Below are positions 26,001 to 39,700 of a DNA stretch of 64,000 bases, one piece after another. Below the pieces are notes generated by a model. The model was given only the letters and a program-made list of their open reading frames with translations. It did not search any database and had not been told where the DNA came from. The DNA is from Aristolochia californica (taxonomy: Eukaryota; Streptophyta; Magnoliopsida; Piperales; Aristolochiaceae), in the NCBI GenBank assembly GCA_029961685.1, contig JARWKL010000008.1, forward strand, positions 34,411,619 to 34,475,618, read 5' to 3'. Both the position numbers and the translations under genes were made by a program. How positions within the stretch are numbered: position 1 is the stretch's first letter; the number at the start of each line of letters is the position of its first letter.

Positions 26001-29000
26001 TAGCCCGTTACGCATGATTGATCGATAAATAACTTTACCAACATCAATGATTGTTAGGTCAGTTTTTATTAAATAGGCAAAATAATTCCTTTTTTGACTC
26101 GGGTAAATATCCCAAAGCACGTTCACTTGAAAATTTAATGAGGGTTGGATGCATAGGTTATTTGCATCTTCAACATGCTTCAAGCATGCATATCCATATT
26201 AAAAACATGTGTTGGATCAATGTAGAAATCTCTTTCTTATAAAATTTCAAGCTATTAGGGTTGAACTAGTGGAATTTCCCAAACTTGGATATCAAAAAGT
26301 TTGAATTCCTTTATGGTGTGTGAATAAATTTTCTTTACTTATTTTTTTTTCTTTTAATTTTTTTGTGAACATAAACTCTAAAAATTTTGTTTTGTTGTCA
26401 TCTATTTGCCTTCTTGTCGTTTTTTTTTATGAGATAAAGGGAAATGTGCAAACACAAGTGTTGATTTCAGAAAAAAAAATACATCTAAAATGGAAATGCA
26501 CAAATGTAGAGAGAGATAATTTCAAAATGTTTTTGTAATTTTTAGGGATTGTAAACTCTGTCTAGTTTTTATATATTAGTCTTTGATCTCATCAGGAAAA
26601 GGGGGAGGCGAGGGATTTTTAACTGAGTGTTGACTCCCAATCCATAAGTCTACTCTTACCAAAATGTAGCCCGTTACACATGGTTGGCCGATAAATCTCT
26701 TTACAATCATAAATGATTGTGAGGTCAGCTTTTATTAAATAGGCAAAATACTCGGGTAAAAATCCCACCGCACGTTCACTTGAGAATTTAAAAAGGTTTG
26801 GATCCATAGGTCATTTGCTTCTTTAACATGTTCATGCTTATCCATATCTAAAACAAGTGTAGGATCAATTTAGAAATTTCTTTCTTATAAAATTCATAGC
26901 TATTCAGATTGAACTAGTGGAATTTCCAAAATTTGGATATCAAAACTTTTGTGTTCATTTGTGCTGTGTGAAAAAAATTTCATTACTGATATTTGTAGTT
27001 GTTTTAAATTTTTTGCATTCATAAAGTCTAAAATTTTCGTTTTGCTGTGATGTATTTTGCCTTCTTATCTTTTTGTTTAGAGATAAAGGGAAACGTGAAA
27101 ACTCAAGTTTTGATTTAAGAGAAAAGTATACATCTAAAATGGAAATGCACAAATGTAGAGAGAGATAATTCCAAAAAGTGTCTATAATTTTTAGGGATTG
27201 TAAACTCTTTCTAGTTTTTATATATGAGGTTTTGCAATCGACGGGAAAAAAGGGGGAGGTGTGGGATTTTAAAAGTGTTGACTCCAAATCCATAACTCTT
27301 TTCTTACAAAAATATTGCTTGTTACGCATGATTGAACGATAAATCACTTTACATTCATTAATGATTGTGAGGTTTGCTCTTTGTAAATGGGTAAAATAAT
27401 GGCTTGTTTTACTCGGGTAAATATCCCACCACAGGTTTACTAGAGAAATTAATGAGGTTTGGATGCATAGTTCATTTGCCTCTTTCACATGTTCCAAGCA
27501 TGCATATCCATATTTAAAACATGTGTTGGATATTTTTAGAAACTTCTTTCTTACAAAATTCCAAGCTATTAGGGTTGAACTAGAGGAATTTCCCAAACAT
27601 GGATATCAAAACTTTTGTGTTCATCTGTGATGTGTGAATGAATTTTCCTTCCATACATTTGTTATTGTTTTAAATTTTTAGCATACATAAACTCTAAAAT
27701 TTTCATTTTGTTGGGATCTATTTGCCTTCTTATCTTTTTATTTACGAGATAAAGGGAAAAGTGAAAACTCAAGTTTTGATTTAAGAAAAAAGTATACATC
27801 TAAAATAGAAATGCACAAATGAAGAGAGAGATAATTCATAAAATTGTTTGTATTTTTTAGGGATTGTAAACATTTTCTAGGTTTTATATATTAGGCTTTG
27901 CAATCATCGGGCAAAGGGGGAGCCGGGGGATTTTTAACTGAGTGTTGACTCCCAATCCATAAGACATTCCTTACAAAAATATAGCCTGTTACGCATTATT
28001 GACCGATAAATCACTTTACAATCATCAATGATTATTAGTCAGCTTTTTGTAAGTGGGCAAAATAATGGCTTGTTTGACTCGAGTATATATCCCACCGGAC
28101 GTTCACTTGAGAATTTAATGAGGTCTGGATCCATAGGTCATTTGCATCTTTAACATGTTTCTAGCATGCAAATATCCATATTTAAAACATATGTAGGATA
28201 AATTTAGAAATCTCTTTCTTTTAAAATTCAAAGCTATAAGGGTTGAACTAGTGGAATTTCCCAAACTCTGATATCAAAACTTTTGTGTTGATTTGTGGTG
28301 TGTGAAAAAATTTTATTTACTTACAACAATTGCTGTTTTAAATTTTTAGCATACATAAACACTAAAATTTTCATTTTGTTGTGATCTTTTTGGCTTCTTT
28401 TCATTTTGTTTACATGGTAAAGGGAAATGTGAAAACTCAAATTTTGATTTAAGTAAAAGTATACATCAAAAATGGAAATGCACAAATGTAGAGTAAGATA
28501 ATTCCAAAAAGTGTTTCTTGTTTTAAAACATATGTAGAGTGAGATAATTCCCAATCCATAAGTCATTTATAACAACAATATAGCTCTTTATGCATGATTG
28601 ACCGATAAATCACTTTATAATCATCAATGATTGTTAGGTCAGTTTTTATTAAATGGGCAAAATAATACAATTTTTGACTCGGGTAAATATCCCAACGCAC
28701 GTTCACTCGAGAATTTAAAGAGGTTTGGATCCATAGGTTATTTGCATCTTTAACATGTTTCAATCATGCATATCCATATTTAAAACATGTGTTGGAACAA
28801 TTTAGAAATCTCTTTCTTATAAAATTCCAAGCAATTAGGGTTGAACAAGTGGAATTTCCCAAACTCGGATATCATTTTTTTTGTGATCATTTGTGGTGTG
28901 TGAATAAATTTTCATTACTTACATTTTTTGTTGTTTTAAATTTTTTGCATACATAAAGGCTAAAATTTTTCGTTTTGTTGTGATCTATTTGCCTTCTTAT

Positions 29001-29200
29001 CTTTTTGTTTAGAGATAAAGGGTAAAATGAAAACTCAACTTTTTTATGTAATAAAAAAGTATACATCTAAAATGGAAATGCACAAATGTAGAGAGAGATA
29101 ATTCCAAAAAGTGTCTGTAATTTTGAGGGATTGTAAACTCTTCATTGTTTTTATATAATAGGTTTGCAATCATCTGGAAATGGGGGAGGCAGAGATTTTT
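20040..29200. repeat. Four-monomer higher-order repeat (about 2.66 kb)
   Basis: Diagnostic variants recur every four monomers. Type A has ttacaattgttgttgttt plus tttttatataaggttgtgca: near 20455/20683, 23110/23350, 25675/25905, and in damaged form near 28325. Type B has gggaaatgtg with aaacacaa and 'ttgatctcgtc' or close forms: near 21215/21357, 23880/24022, 26440/26583. Type C has tttagagataaag, seen at 27075 and 29005 (the matching part near 24390 is deleted). Type D has attgaacgataaatc with cattaatgattgtgagg: near 21450, 22120, 24680, 27330 and 29265. The first A-to-A step is 2667 bp; the next is about 110 bp shorter because of the 24404 deletion. Isolated A-B-C runs also occur near 7.6-9.3, 13.3-14.9 and 39.5-41.0 kb. 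Confidence 0.75.
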
Positions 29201-30104
29201 AACTGAGTGTTGACTCCCAGTCCATAAGTCTTTTCTTTCAAAAATATAGCCCGTTACACATGATTGAACGATAAATCACTTTACAATCATTAATTATGGT
29301 GAGGTTAGCTCATTGTAAATGGGCAAAATAATGGCTTTTTTTCTCGGGTAAATATCCCATCGCAGGTTCACTTGAGAATTTAAAGAGGTTTGGATCCATA
29401 GTTCATTTGCATCTTTCTCATGTTTCAAGCATGCATATCCATATTTAAAACATGTGTTGGATCAATTTAGAAATCTCTTTCAATTAAAGTTCCAAGCAAT
29501 TAGTGTTGAACTAGAGGAATTTCCCAAACTTGGATATCAAAACTTTTGTGTTCATTTGAGGTATGTGAATAAATTTTATTTACTTACATTTGTTGTTGTT
29601 TTAAATTTTTAGCATACATAAACTCTAAAATTTTTGTTTTGTGTTGATCTGTTTCCATCTTATCTTTTTGTTTACGAGATAAAGGGAAAAGTGAAAACTC
29701 ATGTTTTTTTTTAATAAAAAAGTATAGATCTAAATTGGAAATGCACAAAAGTAGAGAGAGAAAATTCCAAAATGTGTCTGTAGTTTTAAGGGTTTGTAAA
29801 CTCTGTCATTTTTATATATTAGGTTGTGTAATCGTCGGGAAAAGGGGGAGGCGGGGGATTTTTAACTGAATGTTAATTCCCAATCCATAAGTCATTTCAT
29901 ACAAAAATATAGACCGATATGCATGATTGACCCATAAATTGCTTTACAATCATCTATGATTGTTAGGTCAGTTTTTATTAAATGGGCAAAATAATACCTT
30001 TTTTTGACTCGGTTAAATTTCCCACCGCACGTTCACTTGAGAATTTAAAGAGGTTTGGATCCATAGGTTATTTGCAACTTTAACGTGCTTCCAGCATGTA
30101 TATC

Positions 30105-30752
30105 TGATGCGAACAAAGGCTGGTTTTACTCTGTTATAATGTGGGACCCACCATGGTGGCACAAGCTGGTGGGAGCCACCAAGAGGACGTGGGCTGGATT
30201 TACTCTTTTCCAATGTGGGGCCGATCATTGTCGCAAAATCTGGTGGGACCCACCATGAGAACGTGGGATGCCAAGAAGAGTCCTCATGAGTCAAAATTTT
30301 AGTTATGTTAGATCTCTAGTTAATTATGTTATCTTTTCAAGATATGCTTATCTTAGAGAGATAGAGTTTGAGTTATGTTAGAATTCTAGTTTACATTGAG
30401 TATTCTTATTATGATAGGTTTATCTTTAAGAGTTAGAATTTGAATGCAATTAGGACTATACAACGTCCTCCACTATAAACATAGGACCTGGTACAGAGAT
30501 TAATGGAAAAGTTTTGATAATTATTGATATTGTGCGAGTTATTTACTTTTCCGAACTTATGTAAGTTTCCTTGTGGTGTTCAATATCGACTTATCAAATG
30601 AATTTTCCATCCCCATTTGTGGTGTCTTCACTATACCAAGGTTCTTGCTTTGCTAAGCAACTGGTCGTAGTTTCCATCAAACTTGAATGATCTTTGAAAT
30701 GATTTCCAGATTTGGTATCGTGTTTCATCATGGGTTGCCATGGTTCGTATCA
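30105..30752 (+). mobile_element. Solo LTR-like insert, family 2, copy 2
   Basis: A 648-bp insert begins tgatgcgaacaaaggctgg and ends ccatggttcgtatca, matching the insert at 16396-16969 throughout. It carries an internal tandem duplication of about 74 bp (30119-30192 and 30193-30267, both beginning gctgg and containing ttactct) that copy 1 has only once. Its TATA box is mutated to tataaaca (30474-30481). The flanks are atatc (30100-30104) and gtatc (30753-30757), the same pair with the same mismatch as copy 1. No internal coding region, primer-binding site or polypurine tract is present. The minus-strand open frame at 30013-30294 straddles satellite and insert and is accidental. Confidence 0.78.
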
Positions 30753-33700
30753 GTATCCATATTTAAAACATGTGTATAATCAATTTAGAAATCTCTTTCA
30801 TATAAAATTCCAATCTATTAGGGTTGAACTAGTGGAATTTCCCAAACTTGGATATCAAAATTTTTGTGTTCATTTGTGGTGTGTAGTTAAATTTACTTAA
30901 CTTACATTTCTTATTGTTTTAAATTTTTTTGCATACATAAACTCTAAATTTTCGTTTTGTTGTGATCTTTTTGCCTTCTTATCTTTTTGTTTACGAGATA
31001 AAGGGAAAAATGAAAACTCAAGTTTTGATTTAAGAAAAAAATATAGATCTAAAATAGAAATGCACAAATGTAGAGAGAGATAATTCAAAAAAGTGTCTAT
31101 AATTTTTAGGGATTTTAAACTCCTACTAGTTTTTATATTTTAGGTTTTGCAATCGTCAGGGAAAGGGAGGGGTGAGAGATTTTTAACTAATTGTTGACTC
31201 CCAATCCATTAGTCATTTCATACAAAAATATAGCATGTTACGCATGATTGACCGATAAATCACTTTACAATCATCAACGATTGTTAGGTCAGCTTTTAGT
31301 AAATAGGCAAAATAATGGCATGTTTGACTCGTGTCAATATCCCACTGCACGTTCACGTGAGAATTTAATGATATTTGGATCCATAGGTCATTTGCATCTA
31401 TAACATGTTTCAAGCATGCATATCCACATTTAAAACATGTGTAGGATCAATTTAGAAATCTCTTTCTTATAAAATTTCAAGCTATTAGGTGTGAACTAGT
31501 GGAATTTCCCAAACTTGGATATGAAAACATTTTTGTTCATTTGTGGTGTGTGAATAAATTTTTTGCATACATAAACTCTAAAATTTTCTATTTGTAGTGG
31601 TCTAATTGCCTTCTTATCTGTTCGTTTACGAGATAAAGGGAAAAGTGAAAGCTCAAGTTTTGATTTTAGAAAAAAGTACACATCTAAAATGGAAATACAC
31701 AAACGTAGAGAGAGATAGTTACAAAAAGTGTTTATAATTTTTAGAGATTGTAAACTCATTCTAGTTTTTATATATTAAGCTTTGCAATCACCAGGAAAAG
31801 GCTGAGGTGGGTGATTTTTAACTGAGTGTAGACACCCAATCCATAAGTCATTTCTTACAAAAATATAGCATATTACGCATGATTGACCTATAAATAACTT
31901 TACAATCATCAATGATTATTAGGCCATCTTTTTCGTAAGTGGGCAAAATAATGGGTTGTTTGACTCTGGTAAATATCCCACTGCACATTCACTTGAGAAT
32001 TTAATGAGGTTTGGATCCTTAGGACATCTGCGTCTTTAACATGTTTCAAACATGCAAACCCATATTTAAAACATATGTAGGATCAATTTATAAATCACTT
32101 TCTTATAAAATTCCAAGCTATTAGGGTTGAACTAGTAGAATTTCCATAACTTCGAAATCAAAACTTTTGTGTTCATTTGTGGTGGTGTGTATGTAAATTT
32201 TTTTTTAATAATTTTTGTTGTTTTAAGTTTTTTGGATACATAAACTCTAAAATTTTCCTTTTGTGGTGATCTATTTGCCTTCTTATCTTTTTGTTTACGA
32301 GATAAAGGGAAAAGTGAAAAACCATGTTTTGATTTATGAAAAAAGTATACATCTAAAATGGAAATGCACAAATGTAGGGAGAGAATTCCAAAAAGTGTTT
32401 GTCATTTTTAGAGATTGTAAACTCTTTCTAGTTTTAATATATTAGGCTTTGCAATCATCGCGAAAAGGGGGAGGCGGGGGATTTTTAGCTGAGTGTTGAC
32501 TGCAAATCAATAAGTCATTTCTAACAAAAATATAGCCCGTTACGCATAATTGACCAATAAATCAGTATACAATCATCAATGATTGTTAGGTAAGTTTTTT
32601 TGTAAATGGGAAAATAATGGCTTGTTTGGCTCGGGTAAATATCCCACCCCACGTTCACTTGAGAATTTAATAAGGATTTTATCCATAGGTCATTTGCATC
32701 TTTAACCTGTTTCAAGCATGCTTATCCATATTTAAAACATGTGTAGGATCAATTTAGAAATCTCGTTCGTATAAAATTCCAAGCTATTAGGGTTGAACTA
32801 GTGGAATTTCCCAAACTTGGATATCAAAACTTTTGGTTTCATTTGTGGTGTGTGAAAAAATTTTCTTTACTTACATTTGTTGTTTTTTAAATTTTTTGCA
32901 TACATAAACTCTAAAATTTTCGTGTTCTTGTGATCTATTTTCCTTCTTATCTATTTGTTTACGAGATAAAGGGAAAAGTGAAAAGTCATGTTTTGATACA
33001 AGAAAAAAGGATACATCTAAAATGGAATTGCACAAATGTAGAGAGAGATAATTCCAAAAAGAGTATGTAATTTTTAGGGATTGTAAACTCTTTCTAGTTT
33101 TTATATATTGTCAGGAAAAGGGGGAGGCAGGGGATTTTTAAAAAAATATAGCCGTTACGCATGATTGACCAATAAATCACATATAATCATCAATGATTGT
33201 TAGATCAGTTTTTTTTGTAAATGGGTAAAATAATGGCTTGTTTGGCTCAGCTAAATATCCCACCCCACGTTTACTTGAGAATTTAATGTGCTTTTTATCC
33301 ATAGGTGATTTGCATCTTTAACATGTTTCAAGAAGGCATATCCATATTTAAAACATGTGTACGATCAATTTAAAAATCTCTTTCATATAAAATTCCATGC
33401 TATTAGGGTTGAACTAGTGGAATTTCCCAAACTTGGATATAAAAAATTTTGCGTTCATTTTTTGTGTGTGAATAAATTTTATTTTATTTATATATGTTTT
33501 TGTTTTAAATTTTTTGCAAACATAAACTCTAAAATTTTCATTTTGTTGTCATCTATTTTCCTTCATATCTTTTTGTTTACGAGATAAACAGAAAATTGAA
33601 AACTCAAGTTTTGATTTAAGAAAAAAGTATACATCTAAGAGGGAAATTTACAAATGTAGAGAGAGATAATTCCAAAAAGTGTCTATAATTTTTAGGGATT

Positions 33701-36700
33701 GTAAATTTTTTCTTGTTTTGTATATATTAGTGCAATCATCGGGAAAATGAAGAGGTGGGTGGTTTTTAATTGAGTGTTGACTCCCAATTCATACGTCATT
33801 TCTTACAAAAATATAGCCCGTTATGCATGATTGACGTATAAATCACTTTACAATCATAACTGATTGTTAGGTCAGCTTTTTTTTACATGGGCAAATTAAT
33901 GGCTTTAACTACTCCGGTAAATATCTCACAACATTTCACTTGAGAAGTTAATGAGGTTTGGATCCATAGGTCATTTGCATCTTTAACATGTTTAAAGCAT
34001 GCATATCCATATTTAAAACATGCGTAGGATCTATTAGAAATCTCTTTCTTATAAAATTCCAAGCTATTAGGGACGAAATAGTGGAATATCCCAAACTTGG
34101 ATATAAAAAATTTTGTATTTATTTGTGGTGTGTAAATAAATTTTCTTTACTTACATTTGTTATTGTTTTAAATTTGTTTGCAAACATAAACTCTAAAATT
34201 TTCGTTTTGTTGTGATCTATTTGCTTTCTTATCTTTTTGTTTACGAGATAAAGGGAAAAGTGAAAACTCAAGTTTTGATTTAAGAAAAAAGAATACATAT
34301 ATAATTGAATTGCACAAATGTAGAGTGAGATAATTCAAAAAAGTGTTTGTAATTTTTAGGGAATGTAAACGCTTTCTAGTTTTTATATCTTAGGCTTTGC
34401 AATTAACAGGAAAAGGGGGAGGCGGGGGATTTTAAACTGAGTTTTGACTCCTAATCTATAAGTCATTTCTTACAAAAATATAGCCTGTTACGCATGATTG
34501 ACCGATATATCACTTTACAATAATCAATAATTTTATGGTTAGCTTTTTTGTAAATGGGAAAAATAATGCCTTTTTCTACTCGGGTAAATATCCCACAGCA
34601 CGTTCACTTGAGAATTTAATGAGGTTTGGATCCATAAGTCATTTGAATCTTTAACATGTTTCAAGCATGCATATCCATATTTAAAACATGTGTAGGATCA
34701 ATTTAGAAATCTCTTTCTTATAAAATTCCAAGCTATTAGGGTTGAACTAGTTAAATTTCCCAAACTTGGATATCAAAATTTTGTGTTCATTTGTGGTGAG
34801 TCAATAAATTTTCTTTACTTACATTTTTTTTTGTTTTAAATGTTTTGAATACATAAACTCTAAAATTTTTGTTTTGTTGTGATCTATTTGCCTTCTTATC
34901 TTTTTGTTTACGACATAAAGGGAAAAGTGAAAACTCAAGTTTTGATTTAAGAAAAAAGTATACATCTAACATGGAAATGCACAAATATAGAGAGAGATAA
35001 TTCCAAAAAGTGTCTCTATTTTTTAGGAATTGAAAACTCTTTCTGGTTTTTATATATTAGGCTTTGCAATTGTTGGGAAAAGGGGGAGGCGGGGGATTTT
35101 TAACTGAGTGTTGATTCCCAATCCATAAATCATTTCTTACAAAATTATAGCCCGTTACGCATGATTGACAGATAAATCATTTTACAATCATCAATGATAG
35201 TTAGGTTAGATTTTTGTATGTGGGAAGAATAAAGGCTTGTTCGACTTGGGTATATATCCCATTGCATATTCACTTGAAAATTTAATGTGGTTTGGATCAG
35301 TAGGTCATTTGCATCTTGAACATGTTTCAAGCATGCATATCCATATTTAAAACATGTGTAGGATCAATTTAGAAAAATCTTTCTTATAATATTCCAAGCT
35401 ATTATGCTTGAACTAGAGGAATTTTCCAAACTTGGATATCAAAACTTTTGTGTTCATTTGTGGTGTAAGAATAAATTTTATTATTTACATTTGTTGTTGT
35501 TTTAAATTTTTTGCATACTTAAACTCTAAATCTTTTGTTTTGTTGTGATCTATTTTCCTTCGTATATTTTTGTTTACGAGATAATGGAAAAAGTGAAAAC
35601 ACAAGTTTTGAATTGAGAAAAAAGTATACTTCTAAAATGTAAATGCACAAATGTAGGGAAAGATAATTTCAAAAAGTGTTTGTAATTTTTATAGACTGTA
35701 AACTCATTCTAGTTTTTATTTAATAGGCTTTGCAATCATCGAAAAAAGGGGGACGCGAGGGATTTTTAACTGAGTGTTTACTCTTAATCCATATGTCATT
35801 TCTTACAAAAATATAGCCCGTTACGCATGATTGACCGATAAATCACTTTACAATCATCAATGATTGTTAGGTCAGCGTTTTGTAAATAGGCAAAATAATG
35901 GCTTTTTTTACTCAAGTAAATATCCCAGCGCAGGTTCAATTGAGAATTTAATGAGGTTTGGATCTAGAGTTCATTTGCATCTTTCACATGTTTCAAGCAT
36001 GCGTATCCATATTTAAAACATGTGTCGGATCAATTTAGAAATCTATTTCTTATAAAATTCCAAACTATTAGGGTTGAACTAGAGGAATTTCCCAAAATTG
36101 GATATCAAAAATTATGTGTTCATTTGTGGTGTGTGAATAAATTTTACTTACTCACATTTGTTGTTGTTTTAAATTTTTTTGCATACATAAACTCTATAAA
36201 TTTCAGTTTTGTTGTGATCTATTTTCCTTCTTTTGTTTTTGTTTACGAGTTAAAGGAAAAAGTGAAAACTCAAGTTTTGATATAAGAAAAAAGTATATTT
36301 CTAAAATGGAAATGCTCAAATATAGAGAAATTCCAAAAAGTGTCTGTAATTTTTAAAGATTGTAAACTCATTCTAGTTTTTTTATACTAGGCTTTGCAAT
36401 CATCGGGAAAAGGGGGAAGCGGGGGATTTTTAACGAAGTTTGTTCTCCCAATCCATAAGTCATTTCTTACCAAAATATAGACCGTTACGCATGATTGACC
36501 GATAAATCACTTTACATTCATCAATGATTGTTAGGTCAGCATTTTGTAACTAGGCAACATAATGGCTTTTTTGACTTGGGTAAATATCCCACCGCAGCTT
36601 CACTTGAGAATTTAATGAGGTTTGGATCCATAGTTCATTTGCATCTTTCACATGTTTCAAACATGCTTATCCATATTTAAAAATATGTCGAATCAATTTA

Positions 36701-39700
36701 GAAATCTCTTTCTTATAAAATTCCATGCTATTAGGGTTGAACTAGAGGAATTTCCCAAACTTGGCTATCGAAACTTTTGTGTTCATTTGTGGTGTGTGAA
36801 TAAATTTTATTTATTTACATTTGTTGTTGTTTTAAATTTTTTGCATACATAAACTCTAAAATTTTTGTTTTGTTGTGATCTATTTTCCTTCTTATGTTTT
36901 TGTTTACAAGATAATGGAAAAAGTGAAAACTCAAGTTTTGATTTGAGAAAAAAGTATACTTCAAAAATGGAAATGCACAAAGGTAGAGAGAGATAATTTC
37001 AAAAAGTGTCTGTAATTTTTAGAGACTGTAAACTCATTCTAGTTTTTATATATTAGGCTTTGCAATCATCGGTAAAAATGGGAGGTAGGTGAGTTTTAAC
37101 TAAGTGTTTACTCCGAATCCATAAGTCATTTCTTCCAAAAATATTGCTTGTTAGGCATGATTGACCGATAAATCACTTTACAATCATCAATGATTGTTAG
37201 GTCAACATTTTGTAAATAGGCTAAGTAATGGCTTTTTTGACTCGGGTAAATATCCCACCGTAGGTTCACTTGAGAATTTAATGATGTTTGGATCCATAGT
37301 TCATTTGCATCTTTCACATGTTTCAAACATGCAAATCCATATTTAAAATATGTGTCAAATCAATTTAGAAATCACTTTCATATAAAATTCCAAGCTATTA
37401 GGGTTTAACTAGAGAAATTTCCCAAACTTGGATATCAAAAATTTTGTGTTCATTTCTGGTGTGTGAATAAATTTTCTTTACTTACATTTGTTGTTGTTTT
37501 AAATTTTTTGCAAACATGAACTCTAAAATTTTCGTTTTCTTGTGATCTATTTTCCTTCTTATCTTTTTGTTTACGAGATACACGGAAAATTGAAAACTCA
37601 AGTTTTTATTTAAGATAAAAGTATACATCTAAAATAGAAATGCACAAATGTAGAGAGAGATAATTCCAGAAAGTGTCTATAAAATTTAGGTATTGTAAAC
37701 TCTTTTTAGTTTTTATATATTAGGTTGTGCCATTGTCAGGAAAAGGGGGAGGTGGGGGATTTTTAACTTAGTGTTTGTTCCCAAACCATAAGTCATTTCT
37801 TACAAAAATATATCCCATTATGCATGATTGACTGATAAATCACTTTACAATCATCAATGATTGTTAGGTCAGCATTTTGTAAATAGGCAACATAATGGAT
37901 CTTTTGACTCGGGTAAATATCCCACTACAGGTTCACTTGAGAATTTAATGAGGTTTGGATCCATAGTTCATTTGCATATTTGACATATTCTAAGCAGGCA
38001 TATCCATATTTAGAACATGTTTCAGATCAATTTAGGAAACTCTTTCTTATAAAATTCCAAGTTATTAGGGTTTTACTAGAGGAATATCCCAAACTTGGAT
38101 ATGTAAACTTTTGTGTTCATTTGTGGTGTGTGAAAAAATTTTCTTTACTTACATTTGTTGTTGTTTTAAATTTATTGCAAACAAAAACTCTAAAATTTTC
38201 GTTTTGTTGTGATCTATTTTCCTTCTTATCTTTTTGTTTATGAGATAAACAAAAAATTGAAAATTCAAGTTTTTAATTAAGAAAAAGTATACATCTAAAA
38301 TGGAAATGCACTAATGTAGAGAGAGATAATTCCAAAAAGTGTCAATAATTTTGAGGGATTGTAAACTCTTTCTAGTTTTTATATATTAGGTTGTGGAATC
38401 GTAGGGAAAAGGGGGAGGCGGAGGATTTTTAACCGAGTGTTGACTCCCAATCCATAAGTCTTTTCTTACAAAAATATAGCCCATTACGCATGATTGACTG
38501 ATAAATCAGTTTACAATCGTCAATGATTTTTAAATCAGTTTTTATTAAATGGGCAAAATAATGGTTTGTTTGACTCAGGTAAATATCCCAGCACATGTTC
38601 AATTGAGAATTTAAAGACTTTTGGATCCACAGGTCATTTGCATCTTTAACATGTTTCAAGTATGCATATCCATCTTTACAACATGTGTAGGATCAATTTA
38701 GAAATCTCTTTCTTATAAAATTCCAAGCTATTAGGGCTGATCTAGTGAAATTTCCCTAACTTGGACATCAAAATTTTGTGTTCAATTGTGGTGTTTGAAT
38801 AAATTTAATTTACTTACATTTTTTTATTTTAAATTTTTTGTGTACATAAACTCTAAAATTTTCGTTTAGTAGTGATCTATTTGCCTTTTTATCCTTTGTT
38901 TACCAGATAAAGGGAAAAGTGAAAACTCAAGTTTTGATTTAAGAAAAAAGTATACATATAAAATGGAAATGTACAAATATAGAGAGAGATAGATCCGATA
39001 AGTGTTTTTATTTTTTAGGGATTTAAAACTCTTTCTAGGTTTTATATATTAAGCTTTGCAATCGTCAGGAAAAAGGGGAGGCAGGGGATTTTTAACTGAG
39101 TGTTGACTCCCAATCTATAAGTCATTTCTTACAAAAATATAGCCCATTACGCATGATTGACTGATAAATCATTTTACAGTCATCAATGATTGTTAGGTCA
39201 GTTTTTTGTAAGTGAGCAAAATAATGGCTTGTTTGGCTCGGGTTTATTTCCCACCGCACGTACACTTGAGACTTTAATGAGGTTTGGATCCATAGGTCAC
39301 TTGCATCTTTAACTTGTTTCAAGCATGCATATATCCATATTTAAAACATGTGTAGGATCAATTTAGAAATATCTTTCTCTTAAAATTCAAAGCTATTATG
39401 GTTGAACAAGTGGAATTTCCCAAACTTGGTTATCAAATATTTTGTGTTGATTTGTGGTGTGTGAATAAATTTTATTAACTTAGAATTGTTGCTGTTTTAA
39501 ATTTTTAGCATACATAAACTCTAAAATTTTCGTTTTTTTGTCATCTTTTTCTTTTCTTATCTTTTTGTTTAGGAGGTAAAGGGAAAAGTGAAAGCTCAAG
39601 TTTTGATTTAAGTAAAAAGTCTACATCTAAAATGGAAATGCACAAATGTAGAGAGAGATAATTACAAAAAGTCTCTGTAGTTTTAAGGGATAGTAAACTC

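Larger units (their letters stand above)
16970..30104. repeat. 667-bp satellite array, block 3, with higher-order repeat
   Basis: Phase marks near 17420, 18090, 18720, 19390, 20058, 20730, 21388, 22053, 22720, 23391, 24053, 24612, 25278, 25948, 26613, 27262, 27935, a broken one near 28540, 29195 and 29857. Monomer variants recur in a fixed order here, giving a four-monomer higher-order unit (separate entry). Two monomers are short: one lost roughly 100 bp at about 24404 ('gtgttcat' joined to 'atgtgccttc'), and one is scrambled at 28521-28552 where the G-rich box is missing. A G28 run sits in the G-rich box near 17384. No gene is seen. Confidence 0.94.
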
